Assembly: GCA_037954665.1 (NCBI GenBank)
Contig: JBBMOL010000072.1
Span: forward strand, 2,010,340 to 2,074,339
Reading direction: 5' to 3'
DNA: 64,000 bases
Source of the DNA: Laguncularia racemosa
Taxonomy: Eukaryota > Streptophyta > Magnoliopsida > Myrtales > Combretaceae
Part shown: positions 1-11,600 of the stretch, piece by piece
Layout: every line of letters begins with the position of its first letter
How positions within the stretch are numbered: position 1 is the stretch's first letter
Notes under the pieces: model-generated
What the model saw: the letters and a program-made list of their open reading frames with translations, nothing else
Databases searched by the model: none
Told to the model about the DNA's origin: nothing
Program-made: the position numbers and the translations under genes

Positions 1-735
1 CTAAGCAAGAGTTGCCTTAGCACAGGGTCAGGTTTCAGCAAATTGTATGGCAATCTCCCATGAACATAACTGCAAAAGGTGAGAAAATCAAACACATTTA
101 TCTCATGTTATTGAATCAAATGCTTGTACTCTATATCCATGTCATTCAGGAAAAGAGAAAAGAAAGGAAGGAACAAAAGCACTGGATAAAATAGGTTAAG
201 AAGAAGCAAGTACCCATGGAAGTCGTCATAGTCAAAATCATAGCCAATGGCCTGAAATAAGTTAATTACCAGAAGAAAGTCATTTAGCAATTTTGACAAA
301 ATGTTCTGCCAAAAATTCGTTAGAAAAGATAGTGCTTATCCATACCCTTAGACCAGCCATTGTTGTCCCATACTCTTTGTACAATGAAAGACACATCTCA
401 GGCACTTTGCTTTCTTCGATGTGAAGTTTCTGAATCATATACTCTGCAGGGGAACCCCAGAAAGATATCACAACATTGCTTAGAGAGGAAAACACATCCA
501 CGTATCAAACATCCAAAAGCAGCTTACCTTGAATATTTTTGGTAACTACCACAGAAAGGCCGGAACTAAAGGGATAAAGAGTATCATCTAGATCTACAAG
601 TGTAAAAAATCATCCATGAGATCCCACTCTAAAAGCACATTATGGATAAATGAGACACGTAGAGCAAGACTTACCAAATAATAGACATTCGTATTTGGGT
701 TCTGAAGCCTTCTGGTAAGTATCCTCATAAGCCAT
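1..735 (-). CDS. HAD-superfamily hydrolase, pyrimidine 5'-nucleotidase (SDT1-like), 5' part
   Basis: Five coding exons read on the minus strand: 675-735, 528-593, 346-443, 214-251 and 69 to beyond position 1. All junctions are GT-AG and phases agree, giving the first 110 residues. The protein starts MAYEDTYQ and carries HAD motif I, DLDDTLYP, at residues 21-28; D21 and D23 would be the nucleophile and acid/base aspartates. The cap region follows with EESKVPEMCLSLYKEYG and GYDFDYDDFHGYVHGRLPY, which I recognise as highly conserved in plant HAD hydrolases annotated as pyrimidine 5'-nucleotidase or suppressor of disruption of TFIIS. The expected role is cytosolic dephosphorylation of small phosphorylated metabolites such as UMP/CMP; the substrate is inferred from family. 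The rest of the core domain lies beyond the left edge. The ATG at 733-735 is chosen because an intron acceptor ends at 739, only a few bases upstream, and it opens the conserved reading frame. Confidence 0.92.
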
Positions 736-1968
736 TTTCTAGAAGATTGCAAAAACAAATTGGACAGAGAAAGATATCTGAAGACAAATCCCGGCATCAA
801 AAAAATCATCAGCAAACCAGAAAAATAGGCAGCATAAATTTTTATAAATGCACAATTTCTTTTACGTAGCAACATTAAATATTTTGCACAACACATGCCC
901 CATCTTTCTTGATGATGTATTTATGACATTTATCAAATATCACTAACTATAGTGCTTTATGAATCTACACTATCTTAACCAGATTTTACTCTATACATGC
1001 ACAAGTGCAGATAAATTTAATCATGAAAACAGAGGAAGGAAGTGTGTATCGGGCATGGAAAAATCACTTTAGGATGTGTAAAGATCACATAGATAGACAA
1101 TTCGCTCACAGCTTTTCAGTCCGACCGTCCTCATATAATAAAACATTTTATGCACTGTATAAGACAATGGATCATCCCAAAATCAGAAAAATTGACAAAA
1201 AAGTGAAAAACACAATGCCTATCCCCAATGGATTTGGCTATTTAATCCGACCACCCTAGTCATTTATACACTAAATAAGAGCATGGATCATCCCAAAATT
1301 AAAAAAGCATGTGTTAAAAAATAAAAAGTGAAAAACACAATGCTTAACCCAAAATCAAACACAAAAAAACCCAAACTTAAGTATCATAAAAAACAAACTT
1401 CATCACATACTTGAGGAACAATAAACATGTAACATATATTTAACCCAAACTCAAACCCAGAAAAAAAAAAAAAAAGGGCCAAACTTCATAACATTCTTCA
1501 GATATTTAAGATGCTAATATGTAAACTGTACTTGTCCCACTAAAAACCCCTACCCTTCATTACATTCTAGTGGAACAACAAAACTGTAACATATGCTCAT
1601 CCCTAAAACAAACAAAAGGGAAAAAAATTATCACATTATTTTGATACAAGAAAAATCCAATGTTTCCTATATTTTCTTCATGTGATCTATCGATCTTGTC
1701 GTCATTCAATACAAGTAAAGTAAAAAAAAGAAGTAAAACATACCCAAATAAGGCAAATGAAGTAACATAAATATAAATGTTAGCGATACTAGCAAGTAAA
1801 GAATCCTCATGAGACACAACACACTTTACAAAACAATTCTCGATGGAAAACCGAGAAGAAAAGAAAAAGATGATACCTGATGTAAAATTCAAAATGTAAC
1901 AACTTGCAGATAGCAGAAGAGAGGGAAAGAGAATGAGGGTTGGAATGAAACATGGCTGTGTTTAAATA
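736..1968 (-). promoter_or_regulatory. Leader intron, 5' UTR and probable core promoter of the HAD gene
   Basis: The acceptor CTTCTAG ends at 739, four bases before the start codon. A good donor (ATCAG then GTATCA) lies at 1877/1876, so a leader intron of about 1.14 kb (739-1876) is likely. Upstream, the minus strand reads TATTTAAA at 1961-1968, a plausible TATA box, which would put transcription start near 1930-1940. No coding frame fits the 739-1876 stretch. This is a sequence-based prediction without transcript support. Confidence 0.5.
1148..1350. repeat. Diverged tandem duplication in the HAD leader intron
   Basis: Two copies begin near 1148 and 1264. Both contain GGATCATCCCAAAAT followed by GTGAAAAACACAATGC, with the second copy carrying an insertion of about 20 bases. 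No gene function is seen. Confidence 0.6.
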
Positions 1969-1989
1969 AAGGAAGCAGTAACCTTGAAC

Positions 1990-4290
1990 AGTTTACCTTC
2001 GTGTGAAAAAGATTTTTAATGTAAAAGGTGTGTCGTCGTGGGTCAGGGGACGATTCAAGTTGAGTCGACTCGAGACTAGCTAAGAATCAACCGTTGGATT
2101 TGACTTTTATTTGAAAAAAAAAAAAAAAAAAACAACTCGTTCGCTCTAGAAGGCAACGTTACGTTTTGACTTTAGAAAATGGACCGCTTGATCATCTAAC
2201 ACGTGGACATCTTGATGCTCATTCTCATTTCTTGGAAGTTGCTCTTTGATATTCCTTAAATTTAAGTTTATTGGACACGTGTCGAGATAGATTGTGTTGT
2301 ATTGGCTGGGAAAGATCTGGTGCGGGAAGCATCATTTGCACGGAAATTTTCTTGGGTTACAAGTTTGCCTTATCGGTTAATATAAATATTATATATATAT
2401 ATATAATATATATATATAATTTTTTGAAATTTTTTGCTCAATCCACATGTTTTTGCAAATTAAATGAGTTAAATCACATAGTCCACCCTGCTTGCACAAC
2501 CGTAGCCAATATGATGGAGTATGGTTATATAAGTATAGTAATAACAATGGCGGTGTAATATAATTGAGGTATTACTAATGTAATGATTCTCGAAATTGCA
2601 ATTTAGGGTGGTGGGTATAAAGTTGCTACAATAGTACTGGTTATGTTATATAATGATAATACCAGTGGTGATAGTGTATGGGGTTTTTGAAGTATTAATA
2701 ATAGTAGCAGAAGTGGTGTGGTGGTGGTGTTAGCAATGTTAGTGTTAATAGTGCAATGACAAAGTGGTGAAATGGTGCTAGTTTTACAATAATGGTGGTG
2801 TTGACGATGGCGATGATAGCAATGTTGATGGTGATTTAGTAGAAGTAATAATTTGCATTTTTTGTTAATATTTTTTTTAATCCCAACATTTGCTGTACTA
2901 CTAAATGGAATGGACCAAAATATTAGAATTTTTTCTAGAAAGGGTAATTTTTCCTCAATATCGAGCTTATTTTGTAAAATAGACATAATGTAACAGGTTC
3001 TATCTAAAAAAGTTGTAAATTAAATGCTATCTATATATCGTATCTCACTGTTGATATTAGAAATTTTGCTGTTCTCCAAAATGGAGGTGCAAGTTGAAAA
3101 TTATTAATATAATTGATCTATAAACTAAGTTTTTTATTTTTGAAGTATTTTGTTCTACTCAACATTATTAATAACTTTTTTATTCAATGATAAAATAATC
3201 TTATAGGAGCTTAAAGCGTGTAATTTTTTATTTATGGTTCCGAATAATATTATTAGATTGGTGCCAAAAAAATAAAAAATAAAAGCTGATGTTACTCCAA
3301 CCAAATGTTAACCTAAAAATGTAACGGTTCAATGATCCAGGGATCAAGTCGAGTGTAGTACAAATATTAAATAAAAATTGAATTTTATTTATAAAGCCAG
3401 AAACCATCCACTTTCTTGATTAAAAGTTGAAAGTTGACAGCATCTTCCTTTGTAAATTTTATATTCTAAGGGTTTAGATTTTTTTTTTCCCTCTAGCTAT
3501 TTAATGATTTTTAATTGAAAAGGAAAATAGTGTACACCATCCTGTCCTACATGGCTAGGTCCTCTAGAGATCGGGTTGCACCGACCAATTCAATAAACAA
3601 CTCCTTGGTTTGATTTTCCACATTTTTGAGGTAAGAAAAGATTATCTTCATCATCATTAAAAAAAAAAATACTAAAATTGTCAGCATGCCGATATATCAA
3701 TTTATAATCAGACAAATTTTGTGATGTACCAAATTTCTTTGTATAATATCCATTTTACAAGTAACTAAAAATATTCATAAATTAGATGTTACAAATTAAA
3801 GTATTTCTTTAATATACGTTGTTTCAAATGAGTGTAATATCGTACAAGATAATTTCTTATTTTTCATGATATTTTATAAATGGATTGAGAATAAATTAAT
3901 ACTCGTATTGAGAACGTTTATGTGTGTGTGTGTGTATGGAACCTCAACGAAAATGGAACAAATCCTATTTGTACCTTAAAAATAAGAGGCACATGGTGGT
4001 TAAATTTTGTCCTTATTTTGAAGTTGAACCGATGTAATCATATAAAGCAATTGCTTTCTTCACAAAATTTAACTCTAACCACTTTAAAATTGCCACACCC
4101 ATACTTTCAGGTTTTTTTTTAATAAAAAATCTCTCAACTTTATTTTTAAATTTCTTAAAAAAAATTAAAGATTTATTTATATTATCTACAAAACCTATAA
4201 TGTAAAATTAAAAAAAAAAAAGAAAGAAAGAAAATTCAGCCATTGCAAAAGAAATGACAAAGATGAAAGAGACGGAAAATTTAGTCCAAA
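1990..4290. other. Intergenic AT-rich DNA with simple repeats, no gene seen
   Basis: Contains a TA run at 2389-2419, a loose GGT/GAT trinucleotide stretch at about 2690-2850, a short TG run near 3920-3935 and several A/T homopolymers. Open frames here are short and resemble no family I know. Confidence 0.6.
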
Positions 4291-4660
4291 TTGAAAAGAT
4301 AGATTTGAAAATTTAAAGTTAAAGTTTAATAGAGTTGAGCTCGATTTTAATTTAAGTGTTACGCATTAAAGAAGTTCATTTAAACCCAATTATTTAAGAA
4401 AATATGCTTTTTATTGAAGATAGAACTTCATTTAAATATAGTGAAGCTCAATATATAGCTGAACACGATCCAAACTTGCTTAGACCGGCAACCTCTTGGA
4501 GCTAAAATATATTGGAGATTAAGTTCTGTTTAATAAGAAATTTAACTAGTTTGAATTTAAGTTCAATCTCGATGTAACTTTAATCGTATTGAATTTTAGT
4601 AAATATTTATAAACTTAAATAACTTGTACATCAATCGGTAAGTTGTTTTTGATATAAATC
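4290..4660. repeat. Relic of a dispersed repeat rich in GAGCTCGA and AAGTTCAA words
   Basis: Reads GAGTTGAGCTCGATTTTAAT near 4333 and continues with short words such as AAGCTCAA and AAGTTCAA. The same composition recurs at 22351-23410 and 62510-62900, so these look like degraded members of one family. Ends and target duplications were not found. Confidence 0.4.
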
Positions 4661-7600
4661 CTAGTGCTCTTGTATATACAGCAAAGTCCTTTCCCTTTCT
4701 TATTGTCGCGAAGTACTTCCAGTAAATATGTAAAGAACTGTCCAAGTGTTAAACTAACTAAAGAAAATAAGATATAAAAAAGCACCAAGAAGGAGTTCTT
4801 AGTCGACTAAAGTTTGATTAGACATGAGATAATATATATATGAATAAAACAAATTTAAAATATTATTATTTTTTGGTCAGCAATTTTAAAGAAATAATGA
4901 AGTTTTTCTATTCTTGAATTATGCTTCTATCTATCAATCTTGTTAATCGTGTGCTAACATATATAAAGAATATTTAATATTCATTCTAATTTTTATTTTC
5001 TCTCTCTCATATGACCGCATATAATTACTAAGAATATGGATTAAAACACTATTTTGGAATTAGGAAACTTCGGTTTTTAGATATGAGAAAATAATCAGCA
5101 CCCATCGTCCAACATGCACTAGATGTGGTAAGTAAATTTCATTGTATATAGATTGTGAGAATGCTATTATTCAACTATTGTATGCATAGCTAATTAATTT
5201 TAATTGCATAATTACTAGAGAATAATATAGTGCTATTATTCAAAATGGGAAAATGTTGACGGACGTCCATGCAAAGTTTTGTGTATTACATAAATGATCT
5301 TACCTAACTTTATCTTAATGGCATCGACAAGATAAACATAACTTGTATATAATGACTACCATGCAATAAGTCTTATATACGCATTAATTAAGATAATAGC
5401 TTTGCCTATGATACAGCCAACATAAAATAACTCAGCCAATTAAAGTTGTCAAGTGTTTAATTTTATAATATCTCTAGAAGAACCTAATTGCTGTCCATTT
5501 CATTGTCCTAATCAATTTGCAACATACGCATGCAATGAATAATGATGCACATAAATAAGCTCACGTTTTGGTTGACTTGAACTAGGGCGTGGGAAAGCTT
5601 TACGTTAAGCCCCGCCGACATGGAAAGGCATTTTATTTTATGGTTTTTCTCTTTCTTTTTGTTCTCTTTGACGACACAAGGAATTGACCTTCAGGCCAAT
5701 TTCCAGGCTTTTCATATTGTCTTTAGTTAGTTGTTAAATAGGCATTCGGGGGAAGGGAAAAAAAAAAAACCAAATATGCTAACGTTAAAGAAATGAAAGA
5801 GGGAAGAGTTTTTGAGTCTTTGTTTTTTCCAAGTGGATTCTATGTCTATTTTTAGCATCTAATTGATATCCTCTAAAAAAAAAAAAATACATATATGTAA
5901 AGTGAAAAATCAAAAGGCAACATAACATTCATAATGAACTTAGACTGCACTTTTTTAGGGTAAATTTACTTTACATACCATGTTATCACCCTTACCAATT
6001 CACATACTTATATTTTTGTTTTTGACAATTTGCTTACCAATGTTTTACTTGGCTAATTTCACCGCCAGCCATTAAGTGTGTGTCTGCTTTAAATTGATCA
6101 ATAAAAATTAGTTTAATAAATAATACTATCATAGATGGTCGACTATAGTTGAAAATTAAAAGAGAAAAGAAATTTTAAATAAAAAGGATGAGAGATTGTG
6201 TGACTAGACTAAATTCGAGTATGCAATATTGCAATACAAAGTAAAACATACATGTGAGGAAATATTCTAGAGCTTTTTGCTTTTGCAAGACCGGCTTTTT
6301 GTTGCAAGGAAGGAACATTTTCACGCGGTTGCCTCCTATCGAAGAAGTACAAGAAAGCTTCCGCGTTTGCTGCAGAACCATGTGAACGCGTAATTAAACA
6401 ACCAATGAAGACGTGTATAAGTTACTTTAGAACATTCGGTCCCAACAAATGTAAAATAAATAGTTGATTCATGGGAGTGAAGCATTAAAATATGTGTACC
6501 GTTTTTTAATACCCTTATAAATTTTCATTACACGTACGAGAAGGTTTAGTGTTTTCTTATTTGATATGCAACACATGCTTTTAAATTCCTTTTAATATTT
6601 TCCCTCAAATATTACAAAGATACTTTTTTACCGCACTCTCCACTTTGACTCTCACTTTGAGCCCCTCGTAAAGTCAAAAACTGTAAAAAATGTCGTCTCA
6701 TTATAAGACATAAATGACTAATGAGCTGCAAAAGACGATAGCTCATTTTATCATTATCTAGGAAAATAAGATGCCGATGTTTGTAACTAAGAGCAAATCA
6801 AAGAGGCAAGCTTCAATTTAGAGTCTTTAGACACAAGAATTGAGTTCGTAGGATTATGATTTATAAACATCTCCTTAAAGGGCACACATTAACATGGAAA
6901 CTTACACTAGGAATCAAATGATTCTGGCGGCTAAACTTTGCTAAATACATGAGAATAGAACTGGCATTCAGCTAATCGTCGAAAGACACAACAGGCAACC
7001 AAAAGGTTGCACGTATTTTCATTGTATTTTTTCTTTATGTAATAATACATACCTTTCCAAATAGATAATTCAATACCAAAAGTCTCATTCTTATTTATAA
7101 ATTTAATGACTATTAGAAACACTGCATATATTATTTAAAAAAACAAACATTAAATTTCTAAAAAGTGAAGCTTTCAATACTAAATTGTTCAAATCCAAAA
7201 ATAAGAACACTTTGTATACCTTTTAACTGCATAAAAGTTTGAAACCTAGACATGAATAATAAATCCCATTTCTTTACATTTAATAAAATTAATGGAAAAT
7301 ATATCTACTTACAGATACAACCTGTCCTGACAACTTATTTTTCCAGTAAGCAGATATCTTCCTTCATAGTAGCATGAAAAACCATACTCAATGACTTTTT
7401 GCCTAAAAAATATTAGATGAAACATTTACAGCCAAAACAATGGGTCTCAGTCCCCACAGCACCCTGAAAACAACACACTTAAAGAAGACTTCATCTGCCC
7501 AATGCCCAAATTCAGAGTTTTCCTTCTCCATAAATTCACTAGACTCAAATACAGCAAAGAATTTCAGTAATACCTTTATTTGCAATTTGAATATATCACA

Positions 7601-7674
7601 AATGGGAATCCTCCTGTACAACGAAACAGTTTCTGGTCAAATATCCTGATGGAAGCTAGAAGAGGAGAAGAATT
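4661..7674. other. Intergenic AT-rich DNA downstream of the FtsH gene, nothing recognised
   Basis: I read both strands and found only short AT-rich frames without conserved motifs. Poly-A runs occur at about 5760 and 5876. The part right of about 7400 may include FtsH 3' UTR or read-through. Confidence 0.5.
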
Positions 7675-7677
7675 ACC

Positions 7678-7683
7678 TTTATT
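7678..7683 (-). terminator. Possible polyadenylation signal of the FtsH gene
   Basis: The minus strand reads AATAAA here, about 190 bases after the FtsH stop codon, a usual distance for a plant 3' UTR. Plant signals are loose, so this is only a candidate. Confidence 0.3.
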
Positions 7684-7874
7684 TACCATGCAAGATACAG
7701 GTAGAGCAATTGGGAAAAAAGAGCATCAATTCTTTCTTTATGAAGTTTACCTTTTAAGTGACAAAAAAGATCATAATGCAAATAAACACTTCCTTTGCTG
7801 GGCAAACATTTCAAAAAGAATTCAGATCATGTACAGATAAAGTCATATAGTAGCATGCCCCCAAAAAAAAAAAA

Positions 7875-8636
7875 CTAAGTTGGGACTACTTGAGGGTCAA
7901 GAGGTGATGGTCGATCATCATCCATGTTACTGCTATTAGGACTCTGTTCACTCTTTTCTTGTGCTTCCTCTTGGAACCCTTGTTTGAATCTATCATAATT
8001 AGTGAGCTCAGCTGATTTAAATGGCCGCTCACCCAAAACTTGAACTAAATCATCCTGGTGAAGGACTTCCTTCTCAAGCAACAACTCAGCAATCTGAGCC
8101 ACTTTCTCTTTGTGTTCTGTAATCAACGCTACTGTTCGTTCATATGCCTTGGTCACCCATTCTCGCACTTCACTGTCAATAATAGCAGCAGTCTTACTGC
8201 TGTAAGGCTTTGTCATCTCGAATTGATCATCCCTTTGTGGGAAGGAGAGGAGTCCAACCTTGTCACTAAAGCCATATACTGCCACCTGAGCATAAGTCAT
8301 CTTGGTCACCTTCTCCAAGTCATTTTGGGCTCCAGTTGAGATTTTCCCTATTAAAACCTGCAATAAAAAAAGTACACTCTTTAAGAAACTTGATCTTTAA
8401 AGATTGGAAGCTTTAAATTTCTGTTTGAGATTTTTTAGGTCAATTTTCCTTTTATTTCGTGTGTTTCTCCACTCCTTGAGGGCTTTTACAAATAATTTAA
8501 GGTCAATAAGAAAAAAAATCACTAATAAGAAAAATAGAGTCCTTCCTCAGCAATCATAACCCACAAGACCATTGTGAAATAACTCAAGAATAGAGCGGCA
8601 TTGAATCTCACCTGTTCAGCTGCTCGACCTCCAAGA

Positions 8637-8668
<32 letters not shown>

Positions 8669-11600
8669 AGTCATCAGAAGATTTTCATTTGGAACATACT
8701 GTGCAAAACCCAGTGCGGCCGTTCCACGAGGAACAATTGTAACTTTTAGTAAAGGTTCTGCATGTTCTAGAAACCAGCCAGCCACAGCATGGCCCGATTC
8801 ATGATACGCAACAGTTCGTTGCTCTAGCTTGCTTATTACCTGCTTGACATTAAAAAGGATTTTAATATTATGTAACTATCATTCATGCATGTACCAACCC
8901 CATCCACAACCCCCCACCCCCACCCCCAAAAAAACAAAAAACAAAAAAGAAAAAGAAAAAGGCAATCATGGTAAACATTTAAATTCAGCAATTTAGGGGC
9001 TAGTAAGTATTTTAATCATTAAATCATATGAGAAGCAATAATAGAATGAAATGGGATTATGCAAGCATGTGTGTGTGAGAGAGAGAGAAAGAGACCTTGT
9101 TCTTCTTCTCAAGACCACCAATAATCCTATCTATAGCTGCTTCAAAATCTGCCATTGTCACCTGGCTTCCCTCACTCCTTGCAGCAATCAGAGCTGCTTC
9201 ATTACACACATTTGCTATGTCTGCACCAGCAAATCCAGGAGTCAGAGCCGCCAACCTTTGGGAGTAGAATGATGGCTCATGATCAAGCTTGATCTTTTTC
9301 AGGTAGATCCGGAAAATTTGCTCACGGCCTTTGATATCAGGTTTGTCAATTGTTATTTGTCGGTCAAATCGACCAGGTCTTAAAAGAGCTTTGTCCAAAA
9401 TGTCAGGTCTGTTAGTTCCAGCCAGCACAACCACTCCAGAAGTAGTCCCAAAACCATCCATTTCAACTAGCAGTTGATTGAGTGTGCTTTCACGCTCATC
9501 ATTGGCACCAGAGAAGCCTCCACGTCCTCTTGCACGACCAATGGCATCAATTTCATCAATAAATATTATACTAGGGGCACACTGCCTTGCTTCCTGGAAC
9601 AAGTTTCTCACCCTTGATGGACCAACGCCAACAAACATCTCCATGAAATCAGAACCTGAAATAGATAGGAAAGGCACCGCAGACTCTCCAGCAGTGGCTT
9701 TGGCAAGAAGGGTCTTCCCTGTGCCAGGAGGACCAACTAAAAGAGCACCTTTAGGAATTTTTGCTCCCAACTCCTCATACTTCTTGGGATTCTTTAGAAA
9801 ATGAACAAATTCCATAATTTCTTGCTTAGCTTCATCACATCCAGCAACATCTTTGAAAAATACCTGTCACCAACAGTTAAAAAAAAATTTCTCAAAATAC
9901 TGCTAAGAATCACTTAACCATTCCTCTGCTGCAATTAACCTTAAAAAGAAAGGACCTTCTGATCCAGCAAGTTGAAGCAGCTATGGTCAAGCACTAAAAA
10001 CAGAAAGAATAACACTTGCCTTGTTCTTTGCATTTTTATCCACCTTTGTAACATGAGCTTTCCCAATGTTGAAAATTCCACGAGCACCCCTGCTACCAGT
10101 GCCACCAACACCAAGTCCGCCTTGCATTCTCCGTCCCATGTACAAAAGTGATCCCAGAAGCAGGAGAGTTGGTGCGAATCTCAACAACTCTTGGTACCAG
10201 ACCATTTCAGATACATAAGTAACAGGAACATAATCATGAGGGTCAATTCCTAATGCTTCTTGGGCCTCTTCTAATTTTTCCTCAAAAGACTCGACGCTTC
10301 CAATATTGAAGTAGTATTTGTACTGGCCTCCATGCCCTCTAGAAGCAGTGCCATTTGTGGGACCTTGGATGACTTCATCAGTTGTTTGATTGCGAGGTGA
10401 ATTCCGAACAAATACTTTTGCAACTGATTTGTTTGAAACAACTATGTGGTCAACCAAACCTGGTTCTAGAAGCTTATTCTTGAATTCCTGAAAGCTGATC
10501 TGCAAATTAAAATTTTAGCAAGGATATGAGCAACTGCTTTCTCCATTTCAAAGTGTTGAGAATTTCAAAGAGTAGGCAGTTCAACATTACACGCCATAGC
10601 TTCTCACAAAGCATAAGTGAAATGTTTCGGTCATATATACATGGAAAATGAGTATGTGACATACAGCAAATATTATCGAAGAGTTCAATCCAGGTAAATA
10701 CACTGTTATTTCATGGCTAAAGAGGAAAAGAGATTAAAAAAAAAACTCATTTCTATTAAATAAAAAGGACTCCCTTCTGAGAATTTGAAAAGAAAGAGAA
10801 GATACAAAAATAAACCATTCTGATAATGTACATGTGTCCATTATGCTCAGACAAAACAAGAACAACATCAACATGAACGACAGAAATATTTCTGAATATA
10901 ACACTCAAGCCTTATTCCAACTATGCAGGGCTGACTATATGGATCCACTTTTGCTATTGCACTCTATCATGGAACATATTTGTGATGTCCTATCATTCTC
11001 TATTACTTCTCTCCACATCTTCATGATCATTCCCATCTTCGTTAATCATCTCTAAAGTATCACAAGGTATGTATGGCCAAACAATCTTAATCAAGTCTCC
11101 CTCATTTTCTCACCTAATGATGATACTCTAATTTTCTCCTCAAAATTGTCATTTCTTATCTTCATATATTCTCATGTGCTATAATGGACCATATTTTATA
11201 AATGTCATATCATTCTTGACTACTTCTCTTCATGCCTTTTTGATCTCTCATACTCTCATTAGTTGTATCTAAAGCATCAAAATTTATATATGGTCAAACC
11301 ATCTTAGATATGTCTCCTCATCTTCTCATCTTAAGATGCTACTCCAACTTTCTCCCCAACATTGTCATTTCTTATCTACATTTTGTGTGACCACACATCC
11401 ATCTTAGCATTTCTCAACTTTTGCTCAGGTTCATAATTTACTAGCCAGCATTTACATCCATAAAACAGGTCTTATAGTCATATCGTATCCTTTTTTAAGT
11501 TTTTACAGGTGCCTCACAGTCACATGGAACAACCACGTGTTTCTCCACTTCATCCAACTTGCTTAAATTCTATGTATAATATTTTTATCTATGCCCCCAT

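Noticed and set aside
2595..2986. Histidine/threonine-rich open frame on the minus strand
   Set aside because: It is a by-product of the GGT/GAT trinucleotide stretch, with no conserved domain.
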